Assembly: GCF_036320965.1 (NCBI RefSeq)
Contig: NC_092230.1
Location: forward strand, 50,579,282-50,643,281
Reading direction: 5' to 3'
Length of the DNA stretch: 64,000 bases
Source: Panulirus ornatus
Taxonomy: Eukaryota; Arthropoda; Malacostraca; Decapoda; Palinuridae
Under the pieces are notes generated by a model. That model was not told where the DNA came from. It did no database searches and saw only the letters and a list, made by a program, of their open reading frames with translations. Shown in pieces: positions 1-11,277 of the stretch. Each line of letters opens with the position of its first letter. Position 1 is the first letter of the stretch. Position numbers and translations under genes: made by a program.

Positions 1-658
1 TCAATTGGGAGGTAAGTTTGAATGGAGAAAAACTGGAGGAAGTGAAGTGTTTTAGATATCTGGGAGTGGATCTGGCAGCGGATGGAACCATGGAAGCGGA
101 AGTGGATCATAGGGTGGGGGAGGGGGCAAAAATTCTGGGAGCCTTGAAGAATGTGTGGAAGTCGAGAACATTATCTCGGAAAGCAAAAATGGGTATGTTT
201 GAAGGAATAGTGGTTCCAACAATGTTGTATGGTTGCGAGGCGTGGACTATGGATAGAGTTGTGCGCAGGAGGATGGATGTGCTGGAAATGAGATGTTTGA
301 GGACAATGTGTGGTGTGAGGTGGTTTGATCGAGTAAGTAACGTAAGGGTAAGAGAGATGTGTGGAAATAAAAAGAGCGTGGTTGAGAGTGCAGAAGAGGG
401 TGTTTTGAAATGGTTTGGGCACATGGAGAGAATGAGTGAGGAAAGATTGACCAAGAGGATATATGTGTCGGAGGTGGAGGGAACGAGGAGAAGAGGGAGA
501 CCAAATTGGAGGCGGAAAGATGGAGTGAAAAAGATTTTGTGTGATCGGGGCCTGAACATGCAGGAGGGTGAAAGGAGGGCAAGGAATAGAGTGAATTGGA
601 GCGATGTGGTATACCGGGGCTGACGTGCTGTCAGTGGATTGAATCAAGGCATGTGAAG
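1..658 (+). mobile_element. RTE-A LINE, 3' coding end (cut by window start)
   Basis: This is the C-terminal part of the RTE-A protein, read from before base 1 to a TGA at 621-623. It includes the YLGVDLAADG block after the reverse transcriptase palm, the LYGCEAW block, WFGHMERM, and the RRGRPNW...DGVKK end. The 3' UTR follows for about 35 bases to GTGAAGC, then breaks into a short AT/T run. Beyond the run the sequence is the 3' UTR of another copy in the opposite orientation. A single protein frame is open throughout this piece. Confidence 0.85.
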
Positions 659-1290
659 CATATATATTTTTTTTTTTTTTTTTGCTTTGTCGCTGTCTCC
701 CGCGTTTGCGAGGTAGCGCAAGGAAACAGACGAAAGAAATGGCCCAACCCACCCCCATACACATGTATATACATACGTCCACACACGCAAATATACATAC
801 CTACACAGCTTTCCATGGTTTACCCCAGACGCTTCTCTTACCCTTACGTTACTCACTCGATCAAACCACCTCACACCACACATTGTCCTCAAACATCTCA
901 TTTCCAGCACATCCATCCTCCTGCGCACAACTCTATCCATAGTCCACGCCTCGCAACCATACAACATTGTTGGAACCACTGTTCCTTCAAACATACCCAT
1001 TTTTGCTTTCCGAGATAATGTTCTCGACTTCCACACATTCTTCAAGGCTCCCAGAATTTTCGCCCCCTCCCCCACCCTATGATCCACTTCCGCTTCCATG
1101 TTTCCATCCGCTGCCAGATCCACTCCCAGATATCTAAAACACTTCACTTCCTCCAGTTTTTCTCCATTCAAACTCACCTCCCAATTGACTTGACCCTCAA
1201 CCCTACTGTACCTAATAACCTTGCTCTTATTCACATTTACTCTTAACTTTCTTCTTTCACACACTTTACCAAACTCTGTCACCAGCTTCT

Positions 1291-2219
1291 GCAGTTTCTC
1301 ACATGAATCAGCCACCAGCGCTGTATCATCAGCGAACAACAACTGACTCACTTCCCAAGCTCTCTCATCCCCAACAGACTTCATCCTTGCCCCTCTTTCC
1401 AAAACTCTTGCATTCACCTCCCTAACAACCCCATCCATAAACAAATTAAACAACCATGGAGACATCACACACCCCTGCCGCAAACCTACATTCACTGAGA
1501 ACCAATCACTTTCCTCTCTTCCTACACGTACACATGCCTTACATCCTCGATAAAAACTTTTCACTGCTTCTAACAACTTGCCTCCCACACCATATATTCT
1601 TAATACCTTCCACAGAGCATCTCTATCAACTCTATCATATGCCTTCTCCAGATCCATAAATGCTACATACAAATCCATTTGCTTTTCTAAGTATTTCTCA
1701 CATACATTCTTCAAAGCAAACACCTGATCCACACATCCTCTACCACTTCTGAAACCACACTGCAGTTTCTCACATGAATCAGCCACCAGCGCTGTATCAT
1801 CAGCGAACAACAATTGACTCACTTCCCAAGCTCTCATCCACAACAGACTGCATACTTGCCCCTCTTTCCAAAACTCTTGCATTCACCTCCCTAACAACCC
1901 CATTCATAAACAAATTAAACAACCATGGAGACATCACACACCCCTGCTGCAAACCTACATTCACTGAGAACCAATCACTTTCCTCTCTTCCTACACGTAC
2001 ACATGCCTTACATCCTCGATAAAAACTTTTCACTGCTTCCAACAACTTTCCTCCCACACCATATATTCTTAATACCTTCCACAGAGCATCTCTATCAACT
2101 CTATCATATGCCTTCTCCAGATCCATAAATGCTACATACAAATCCATTTGCTTTTCTAAGTATTTCTCACATACATTCTTCAAAGCAAACACCTGATCTA
2201 CCACTTCTGAAACCACACT
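1291..2219 (-). repeat. tandem duplication of the RT palm segment
   Basis: Bases 1291-1759 and 1760-2219 are near-identical copies of the same RTE-A segment, from the FADD motif region to the QCGFRSGRG region. The second differs by small changes, such as a shorter GATCTACC where the other has GATCCACACATCCTCTACC. The join lies in a CACTGCAG context, where the two copies share CTGC. As a result the minus-strand frame 644-1882 carries two FADDTALVAD motifs. Confidence 0.85.
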
Positions 2220-2810
2220 GCTCTTCCCCAATATGATTCTCTGTACATGCCTTCACCCTCTCAATCAATACCCTCCCATATAATTTACCAGGAATACTCA
2301 ACAAACTTATACCTCTGTAATTTGAGCACTCACTTTTATCCCCTTTGCCTTCGTTGAATGGCACTATGCAAGCAATCCGCCAATCCTCAGGCACCTCACC
2401 ATGAGTCTTACATACATTAAATAACCTTACCAACCAGTCAACAATACAGTTACCCCTTTTTTAATAAATTCCACTGCAATACCATCCAAACCTGCTGCCT
2501 TGCTGGCTTTCATCTTCTGCAAAACTTTTACTAACTCTTCTCTGTTTACCAAATCATTTTCCCTAACCCTCTCACTTTGCACACCACCTCGACCAAAACA
2601 CCCTATATCTGCCACTCTATCATCAAACACATTCAACAAACCTTCAAAATACTCACTCCATCTCCTTCTCACATCACCACTACTTGTTATCACCTCCCCA
2701 TTAGCCCCCTTCACTGAAGTTCCCATTTGTTCCCTCGTCTTACGCATTTTATTTACTTCCTTCCAAAACATCTTTTTATTCTCCCTAAAATTTAATGATA
2801 CTCTCTCACC

Positions 2811-3962
2811 TCAACTCTCATTTGCCCTCTTTTTCACCTCTTGCACCTTTCTCTTGACCTCCTGCCTCTTTCTTTTATACATCTGCCACTCATCTGCATT
2901 ATTACCCTGCAATAATCGTCCAAATGCCTCTCTCTTCTCTTTCACTAATAATCTTACTTCTCCATCCCACCAATCACTACCCTTTCTAATCTGCCCACCT
3001 CCCACGCTTCTCATGCCACAAGCATCTTCTGCGCAATCCATCACTCCTTCCCTAAATACATCCCATTCCTTCCCCACTCCCCTTACCTCCTTTGTTCTCA
3101 CCTTTTTCCATTCTGTACTCAGTCTCTCCTGGTACTTCCTCACACAAGTATTCTTCCCAAGCTCACTTATTCTCATCACTCTTTTCACCCCAACATTCTC
3201 TCTTCTTTTCTGAAAACCTCTACAAATCTTCACCTTCGCCTCCACAAGGTAATAATCAGACATCCCTCCAGTTGCACCTCTCAGCACATTAACATCCAAA
3301 AAACTCTCTCTCACGCGCCTATCAATTAACACGTAATCCAATAACGCTCTCTGGCCATCTCTCCTACTTACATATGTATACTTATGTATATCTCTCTTTT
3401 TAAACCAGGTATTCCCAATCACCAGTCCTTTTTCAGCACATAAATCTACAAGCTCTTCACCATTTCCATTTACAACACTGAACACCCCATGTACACCAAT
3501 TATTCCCTCAACTGCCACATTACTCACCTTTGCATTCAAATCACCCATCTCTATAACCTGGTCTCGTGCATCAAAACTACGAACACATTCACTCAGCTGC
3601 TCCCAAAACACTTGCCTCTCATGGTCTTTCTTCTCATGCACAGGTGCATATGCACCAATAAGCACCCATCTCTCTCCATCCACTTTCAGTTTTACCCATA
3701 TCAATCTAGAGTTTACTTTCTTACACTCCATCACATACTTCCACAACTCCTGTTTCAGGAGTACTGCTACTCCTTCCATTGCTCTTGTCCTCTCACTAAC
3801 CCCTGACTTTACTCCCAAGACATTCCCAAACCACTCTTCCCCTTTACCCTTGAGCTTCGTTTCACTCAGAGCCAAAACATCCAGGTTCCTTTCCTCAAAG
3901 ATACTACCTATCTCTCCTTTTTTCTCATCTTGGTTACATCCACACACATTTAGACACCCCAA
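2811..3962 (-). pseudogene. RTE-A EEP endonuclease domain with catalytic His changed
   Basis: The 383-codon open frame is an exonuclease-endonuclease-phosphatase (APE-like) domain, which nicks target DNA in target-primed reverse transcription. Visible landmarks in order are GCLNVCGCN, LSETKLKGKG (the catalytic Glu), WVLIGAYAP, GDLNAKVSN (the Asp/Asn motif), RALLDYVLID and GGMSDYYLVE. The last is S-D-H-Y in the sister copies at 42822 and 62469. Here the catalytic His reads Tyr, so nicking activity is probably lost even though the frame is open. The linker to the RT follows and ends at an early stop at 2811. Confidence 0.8.
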
Positions 3963-4133
3963 TCTGAGCCTTCGAGGAGGATGAGCACTCCCTACGTGAC
4001 TCCTTCATCTGTTCCCCTTTTAGAAAGTTAAAATACAAGGAGGGAAGGATTTCTAGCCCCCCACTCCCGTCCCCTTTAGTCGCCTTCTATGACACGTGAG
4101 GAATGCATGGGAAGTATTCTTTCTCCCCTATTT

Positions 4134-4134
<1 letters not shown>

Positions 4135-4201
<67 letters not shown>
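4135..4201. repeat. (GT)n microsatellite
   Basis: An uninterrupted GT run of about 33 units abuts the 5' end of the RTE-A copy to its left and an old LINE fragment to its right. Confidence 0.98.
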
Positions 4202-4202
<1 letters not shown>

Positions 4203-4984
4203 AAGAAACACTTAAAGAAAGAGAAGGACTTGTATGCACCATATAAGGATCTTGTGAAGGAGAATGATAAGAGAAGCTCTGTGGAAAGTGTTGCAAATAT
4301 ATGGTGGAGAAGGAAAGCTGCTCAAGAAAAGAAGAGTTTTTAACAAGAGGGTAAGGTAAGTGTGAAAGTAGAAAGAGGGGATAGTGAGTGGTTCCAAGTG
4401 AAGGTCGTTCTGCATCATGGGTACATACCCATGTCACTTTGTCACTATGGTGAGTTAGATGAATGCAATGGTCTTGGAGAAGGGAGCAGGTATGCTGACT
4501 GTTGGTGATAGAGGGCCCGGAAGGTTAGTCAATTGTTTACTGATGACCCTAACAGTGGCATATTTGAGTAAGAAACTGCAGAAACTGGTGTTTGAGTTTG
4601 GGAGCAAGTGAGAAAAGAAAAAGTTGAGAGGCAATGTAAATAAAAGTATGGTCATTAAGTTTAGCAGAGAAGAGAGAAAGATACATCAAATGTGAGCCTG
4701 AATGCAGAGAACTTGAAGGATATACCTGAGAGTGGATATGGTGGTAAATGGAACCATGAAAGCTGAAGCATGCCATGGGGTGGGTGACAGGAGAAAGCTC
4801 CAGGGAACAATGAGAAATGTGTGAAAAGAGAGGTCATTGTCTTTGAAGGCAAAGATGGGTGTGTTTGATTATACAGTAATCCCATCAGTACTGTAAAGAT
4901 GCAAGCCATAAGTCTTATGCAAAAATGTAAAAAAAAATGGGTGGATGTGTTGGAAATTATATATTTGAGTACAATATTCAGAGA
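4202..4984 (+). mobile_element. decayed RTE-A-like LINE fragment
   Basis: This plus-strand remnant aligns by eye with RTE-A from the [21 protein letters not shown] region (GAGAAGGACTTGTATG... GATCTTGTG) through the WFSVN, FADD (AAACTGCAGAAACTGG) and YLGVDL regions. It has many stops and gaps and no usable frame longer than about 85 codons. It is an old copy. Confidence 0.65.
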
Positions 4985-6540
4985 GGATGACTAACCAAAC
5001 AAGAAATCATTGGAGGATGGAAGAAAGAAGATACAAGTGCAAGGGTCTATAGCAAAATGGGAGGTAAGAAGGGCAATAATGAGGCTGAAGGTAGGAAAGG
5101 CACCTGTTTTGGATGGGATTACAGTTAAAATACTGAAGTTTGGAGAAAATGTGATAGAATGGATGTCTCTGACGTGTAATTTAACGTGGAGCCAGAAGGT
5201 TAAGCCCGGGGATTAGGTGAAAGCTATCATTGTTCCTTTATTCAAAGGAAAAGGCGCTAAGGATGTATGTAGCAATTACAGAAGAATAAGTCCATTAAGT
5301 ATATCAGGAAAAGTGTATGCAAGAATGTTGACAGGGTGATGGAAGTGATTGAATGCAGAATAACAGAAGAGCAAGGGGATTTACGGAAAGGTAGATGTGT
5401 GGATCAGACTTTATTTTTAGTAAAGATGACTGTGGAAGAAGCTGTACACAGCTTTTATGGATCTGGAGAAAGTGTATGACAGAGTCAAGTGGAATGCTTT
5501 ATGAGATGTGTTAAGGAAATATGGCTTAGGGGGACAACTGTTGGATGGTGTGAAAGTCTTCTATAGAGGAGCAAAGTGTGTGTAAGAGTGGATGGAGAGT
5601 TGAGCAATTGTTCTGGAATACACACAGGTGTAAGGCAGGGCTGTGTGATAAATGGTGGATAGTGGTAAAGCTGTTTGCAGCTGATACTGTGTTGTTTGTT
5701 GAGTGTGAAGGTTGTAAGTGTGTTTTATGAAGTGTGTAGGCATAGGCAATGGAAGGTAAATGCAAGTAAAAGTAAAGTAATGGTGTTTGGAACAAGAGAG
5801 AAGTATAGATTTTGTAAAACCATATTCTAGAGTGGGAGAAATTTTTTTTACTAGATTGTGCTTTGGATATGTGGGAAGAAAGACTGGAAGAGGTGAGAGA
5901 ATTTAAGTATTTAGGAGCTGTCTTGAGTAAGTTTGATGTGGAAGGAGGGATAAAAGAGAGAGAGCAGTACAGAGTAGAAGCCACTGGATACCTTAAAAAA
6001 TTAATGAAGGGTAGAGGTGTAAGTATGGAAGTGAAGACAGGATTAAGGGACAGCATAGTCCTCACAACCTTGACCTATGCAGTCAAAACATGGAAGTGGA
6101 ATGAGTTATGGAGGTCAAGAATCCAGGCTGTGAAAATGAGCTATTTGAGAAGAGCATGTAGTGAGACTAGAAAGAATGAAGAAAGAAATGAAAGATGTGG
6201 TATAGCAGGGAATGTAAAGGGAATGAATCATAGAGTGGTAGAACAGGTGAAATGTAATACTTTGAGGCGGTTTGCGCATGTGGAATGTATGCAAGACTGG
6301 GAGTTTACAAGGAGAGTGTATGATTGTACAATTAAAGAGGCTGGTGTGAAAGGAAGACCACCTGTGACATGGGCAAGTAGGGTGGAGAAATATGGAGAGA
6401 GAGAAATGGTGGAAGACTGCGTGGAATGGTGTATGCAAGGGAGGCATGTAATGACCGAGATAAAAGGAGATTCTTTTGCCATGGTCACCTCTTGATGGTA
6501 GTTCCCAGAGAGAATGGACAATGGAAATATAGATAAATAG
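4985..6540 (+). mobile_element. second RTE-like LINE family (RTE-B), RT and C-terminal part
   Basis: The start reads EVRRAIMRLKVGKAPVLDGIT, the RT entry block. It is followed by pieces matching the FRKGR...DQ, FMDLE(K)..YDR and LF(A)AD blocks. A 210-codon frame at 5863-6495 then carries LEEVREFKYLGAVLS, an RTE-type post-palm block, and the family's own C-terminal domain (LRRFAHVE, VKGRPPVTWASRVEKYG). The C-terminus differs from RTE-A, so I treat it as a separate family. The RT part has stops and frameshifts. Its end (GTCACCTCTTGATGG) is recognisable in reverse at 55020-55060. Confidence 0.65.
5863..6495 (+). pseudogene. RTE-B C-terminal RT/connector fragment
   Basis: This 210-codon frame contains FKYLGAVLSKFDVEGGIKE, GYLKKLMKGRGVSMEVKTGLRDSIVLTTLTYAVKTW and a GRPPVTW end. 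The block order matches the region after the catalytic palm in RTE-like proteins (YLG..., L..., L.YG.E.W, GRP..W). No FADD motif lies in this frame, because the palm upstream is broken. It is a LINE remnant, not a host gene. Confidence 0.6.
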
Positions 6541-7030
6541 ATAGGGTAAAAGAGAGGTGCAGCAGCAAGAGAAGTACATATGAGAGGCTGAAGAGGGTGT
6601 ACTAATATGATCCAAAAATATGGAGAGAATATGAGAGGAGAAAATAACAGATATGTAAATGACAAAAGTGGAGGGGACATAGAAAAGGGGGAAATCAAGG
6701 GGGAGGTGGAAGAATGGACTGAAAGATGCTATGAAGGCTCTAGGTCTGAATATGCACAAGGGTGTGAGGCATGTATGGGATAGGGCAAATTGAAGCAATG
6801 TACTATAATGGGGATTACATACTATCAGTGGGCTGAACCAGAGCATATGAAGTGGTCAGAGGAACCACTGAATGGTCTGTGGGGCCTGGATTTGGATAGA
6901 GCACACCAGTTTCACTGAATTAAACATGATAGCTAGAAAGTGGATGCAAGTTAATGAGGCCATTTCTTCATCTATTCCTAAAGCTACCTCACTAACACAT
7001 GGAATAGCAGATATGAAAGAAAAAAATAAT
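6541..7030 (+). mobile_element. old RTE-A 3' end
   Basis: The sequence starts AGGGTAAAAGAGAGGTG and follows the RTE-A C-terminus (VREMCGNKK... GRPNWRW... MQEGE.RARNRVNW) at nucleotide level. It continues into the long-type 3' UTR, including the GGGGCCTGGAT, GACAGCTAGAGAC-like and CCTAAAGCTACCTC-like segments, to about 7030. It is too diverged to keep a frame. Confidence 0.6.
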
Positions 7031-8097
7031 TACACCATATCAAAAATGGAAATTATGGTTGGGCAATTAAAATTTTACACTTTTGTTACAATTCCTCCCC
7101 AAACTCAAATAAACAGAGCAATCAGTCAATCCACTCAGGATTCAATGGAAATAAAAATGGGGAGGATGGGAATCATGCTTCATTTCATAACTTGGACACT
7201 TTCACAATAAAAAAGTAACTCTACATCAAACCTACATTTAGGCTGGATGGTATAGGTTACAAAAATCCTTTAATTTGAACTCTGAAGGTGAGCTACAGCA
7301 AAGGAAGCAGGGTGCAGGACTTATGACTCACAAAAAGTTATACTGAATATCTTCATATCTATTAGACCCCCACAAAAAACACTTGCAATTAAAAAGAAAG
7401 AAATACATAACTCACAAAAGATACAAGTCAGAATTATATCCTTAACTCATCAAAGCAAATGCAAACAACCAACGTACCTATCTTGCGAAAGAAGCCTCCC
7501 GTTAAATGAAGCAGTTGACATAACTTTTCACCTGGACTGCAAGCAACTGATTTAACCAGTTCATAAAAGAGATAAGTGGCATATGCTTCCGACTGAAAGT
7601 CAAAATTCAAGGGGTTACACAACAAATAAACTTCTAATTTACTTCACTTATCTGCAAAAGAATCATGAATATTGTCTTTTGGTAATGAAAGAAATCAATA
7701 GGCCTGTCAGCTTCATGAACGAAAAAGCATAAATTGAGGGTGTTCCAGATATGTTTTAAGGTTATTTCATCTGTATCAATTTCAATATTTAAAGTGGGCA
7801 CTTATAAGAATTCCATTCCAGAGAACAAGAGAAACACTTTAGTAAACCAGTTCTCTGTTATAAAGTACATCTTTATGAAGGACACAAACATTACAAACAC
7901 ATTGTTTACTCCATGCCAATATATAGCAAATGAAAAATTTTAATACCAAAGATTCTTTGGCAAAAGGTTGAATTTTTAAATTCAATGTTTTTATCCATAC
8001 AGATGAAAAAGGAGGCAGACTACAATTATATGCCCATTTCATCGACCGTGCATGCATTAATATCAAAAGCAATTTCAATAGAAATTTTAAAGCTGCT
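7031..8097. other. AT-rich sequence with one candidate exon
   Basis: No repeat family recognised here matches this stretch. The only structured signal is the exon candidate at 7478-7592. Other short open frames lack splice context or similarity. Confidence 0.5.
7478..7592 (-). CDS. candidate internal exon of an unidentified gene
   Basis: On the minus strand a pyrimidine-rich stretch ending GACTTTCAG precedes a 115 bp open segment of 38 codons plus one base. It is followed by a consensus-like donor TAG|GTACGT (7472-7477). The peptide (SEAYATYLFYELVKS, then LCQLLHLTGGFF) looks like a helical folded domain and does not resemble any LINE in the window. It lies beyond the TBCB stop codon, so if real it belongs to a neighbouring gene on the same strand. 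I do not recognise the family. The upstream reading frame also stays open for about 11 codons, so the acceptor choice rests on the splice signal only. Confidence 0.4.
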
Positions 8098-8606
8098 TTG
8101 TACTTGACTAACATCAATCATTTCCATGTTTTTGACTTGTATCATTCATTTCCTTGTGCTTGACTTGCATCATTCATTTCTGTGTACTTGACTAATATCA
8201 TTCTCTCGCTTGTACTTAACTTACATCATTCATTCCCATGTCCTTGATTTGTAACATTCACTTTCTTGCACTTAACTTACATCATTCATTCCTATGCATT
8301 TGACTAATATCATTCCCTTCCTAGTAACTGACTGACATCATTCATATCCATGTACATGAATTACATCATTCCTTTCCATATATATGAATTACATCATTCA
8401 TTTCCATGTACATGAATTACATCATTCATTTCTAAGTCAATGACTTACATCATTTACTTCCTTGTACTTAACTTACATCAATCATTTCCATATACTTGAC
8501 TTACATTATTCATTTCCATGTATTTGACTTACATCATTCATTTCCTTATACTTGACTTCCATCACTCACTTTCTTATACTTACATCATTCACTTCCTTTT
8601 GAATCA
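8098..8606. repeat. 28 bp degenerate minisatellite
   Basis: About 18 units of a 28 bp motif, close to ACATCATTCATTTCCATGTA plus CTTGACTT, run head to tail with 10-25% differences between units. Units near 8390-8560 are the best preserved. Confidence 0.9.
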
Positions 8607-11268
8607 AACAACATGACCAGCTATGGTTACATTGCATGGTGTTTCTAACTCCTAAGTTTGCACTAAAATAACTGCTATTCATAATCCCATCAATTTCTAA
8701 AGGCTTCTTTTATTCACATTAACTACAAAGTCCAACAACCCAATAAACTAAGTAATTGTCAAAAGGAAAACTAATCTTGATACCAGTACACAAAGATGAA
8801 ACATCAGATGGGATTCTCAAGTGAAAAGGATTCATTTTGAGAAGATACAATAACAAAAACCTTCCTGGATCTTGAGGGTCACAACAAAATCTAAAGAATA
8901 GGTTAAAAATCTTGCTAAACCCTTCCTGGACCTCTCACATGAAACAAGAATCTAAAGAAATACTGGAAACCAAGGAGCTATAAAAACACCTCTGCCTGTC
9001 ATTTACAACTGGAAGAAAGGAAAAACAGGAAAACATAAACTAAGGTCCACTGAATTCAGTCATGAAAAGAAAAGTAAGGCCAAGGCCAATGAATTTGTTA
9101 AGGGCAACATATGTGAAGAAAGATGAAAACTATACCTAATGACAGAAAATTTCATCTACAAAAAGATCCAGCTGCATAACCTCCAAGAAATTATCTGAAG
9201 TTTTCAATCTGTAGAAAGTGGCCTAAAACAACAACAAATCCTGCCACAAACAGGTATTCTCATAATATGAATAAAGAAGAGCAGAATTTTTCCCATCAAC
9301 CTTTTCAAAATAAAACACTTGCAGCTTCTGGCACTAATGACAAACTAGAGTAACCTATATGTCTCATAAAATTTGAGAAGACTACTCTTTAAAAACCATA
9401 GGGTGAAAGAAAAATGTTGCAAAGCAGAGGAAACGTTCTCAGGGCACCAAAATCAAAATATGTTGATCTTTCCTCTATAAGCACACAAAACTCAACATAA
9501 AATTATGAAGCACACAAGTCTCTAATAGAAACCAATCACCAGCAAGACACTGAAAAGTCTAAACCACATTTGGAACTGGACTTAGATGAAGAAACTCTTC
9601 TGATAGAAAAGTTATTAACTAGCAGAGCAATGAGCTTGTACCTTTAAACCTGTAGACTATCTTTAAGAAGAGGAATCAGTATACTGAAAATTCATCAAAA
9701 CAATTACCCTAAACCTAAACAAAAGCACACAGTCATGAATCAGATAAAGTAACAGGAATATTGATCTTTGGTATAATGGAGAAAGAGAAAGATGAGGAAG
9801 GGAGGGAGTGGAGGATAAGGAGAATAAAGGAAGGAGGAAGAAAAGGAGGAGGGAATTATAAATAAATTATAGCTCATCAATCAATAAATCTTGTGCATCT
9901 CCTGATTACGTCTACATTTCTATATAATACCCTGAATGAAAATGTAGTTGAGATTGATGACCCCATTTCCCGGGTAACATCCTTTCTCAAAAACAATACA
10001 AAAAATAATTTGCACTACTTTTCACTTCTGAGAGTTTAAACGTCAAAGAGGGTTAGCTTAACCTTTGACAAGATAGAGTGACAAGCCATGACAACTCTGC
10101 ACAGATCTGGGAGACTGAACTCACATCTCTTGGAAGGAAAGTGGAAACTGCAAGGCATTACCTCAGTATTATGATGCCAACTCACATTCAGATTTCCATC
10201 TGCATAACACTAGTACTAAAGATGCTGATGCATAACTAGAGCTAATTTTTGGCTACTTTGAGTTAAGACACATCAATACAATTACAAAAATAGTCCCAAA
10301 GATGTACTTCATGTCACTCATTAACATTCATTCCTTTGGTGCAGAGCATGTAAGAACTTTGAGGAGTTTCAAGATTATCTTCCAGCCACTAAGTAAACAA
10401 AAATCTTTCTCACATTTCTTAAAAGTTTCTCACATCAGGAAGTACTAAGAAAAAACAGCAAACTATCCCTTATTCATACAAAACAAAATATATCACCATC
10501 TTCATTTTGACACATTCATACTTCTGAAATGCCAATGTTCTCATTGTTCCCTCATTTACAGTCAACATCAGATTCAAACACACAACAGATTTCCAAATTA
10601 TTACAATGCCATGATCATCCAAAATCACAAAAGTCTATATATGTAATTCTCACTGTAGCACACACTCTGGTTCATTAGGAATAATGAAATACTCATTTCT
10701 CTAAGAACAAAAAATCAAATTGATAAAAGACAATAAACTTTCATTCTCAGCATATATATTAATAACACTAAAGTATACATGTATTGCTTGACTATTTTCA
10801 TAAAGAGTACAGAGGTTTTCTTTTAATGGTAGCTAACAACACCATTCAAATGGTATTTCTACTATTAATTTGTGCTTATTCTGAAGGTAATACCCTCTGG
10901 CATCTAGTGACTATTCTTAATGAGTGTTACAGGTTGTACCTCTCTAATCCGTTGCTCCGTGTTCCAAACAGTACATGGTACATCATGTTTTGAATCTGCC
11001 ACCAGGGTGGTGCTGTTAGCAGTGGGTGCCAAAATCTATTTACATTGCAGCCGAGCTAATTAACAGTACTGATAATTTCTTATATTCAGTTTTTAGCTGA
11101 AAATGGAGGCCAGAAAAGTTTAAGGTTTCAGAAAACTTTGAAAGGTGCCAGGGGTACAGAATTAGACTGAACTTGTAAAGTGGTTTTAGCTCCAATGTAA
11201 TGATCTTGTAAGCATTTCTGAGGAGATGCTTATCAAGCAAGCGAAAGACTTTCATAAAGAACTAAAGC
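8607..11268. other. non-repetitive AT-rich stretch
   Basis: I see no LINE similarity and no convincing exon. A purine-rich patch (GA-rich, about 9777-9853) is the only compositional outlier. It may be an intron of, or spacer next to, the unidentified minus-strand gene. Confidence 0.5.
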
Positions 11269-11277
11269 TAAACTATC
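11269..11277. repeat. target-site duplication, left copy
   Basis: CTAAACTAT, matching 13373-13381, flanks the 5'-truncated RTE-A copy. The first C could also belong to the element, so the duplication is 8 or 9 bp. Confidence 0.75.

Larger units (their letters stand above)
683..4134 (-). mobile_element. RTE-A LINE, near full length, rearranged
   Basis: Read on the minus strand, this copy has a 5' UTR (about 3963-4134), endonuclease (2811-3962), RT start (2427-2771, 2167-2433), RT palm and C-terminal region (to about 836), and the short-type 3' UTR (683-835). Two rearrangements are visible. About 300 bp covering the last ~88 codons is deleted at 835/836. A ~469 bp block (1291-1759) carrying the RT palm is repeated in tandem at 1760-2219, joined at a CTGC microhomology. 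The T-run at 660-682 is the complement of its A-rich tail. Several frameshifts make it inactive. Confidence 0.85.

Noticed and set aside
10784..10993. 69-codon plus-strand frame in the non-repetitive region
   Set aside because: No domain, no splice context and AT-rich composition. Not distinguishable from chance.
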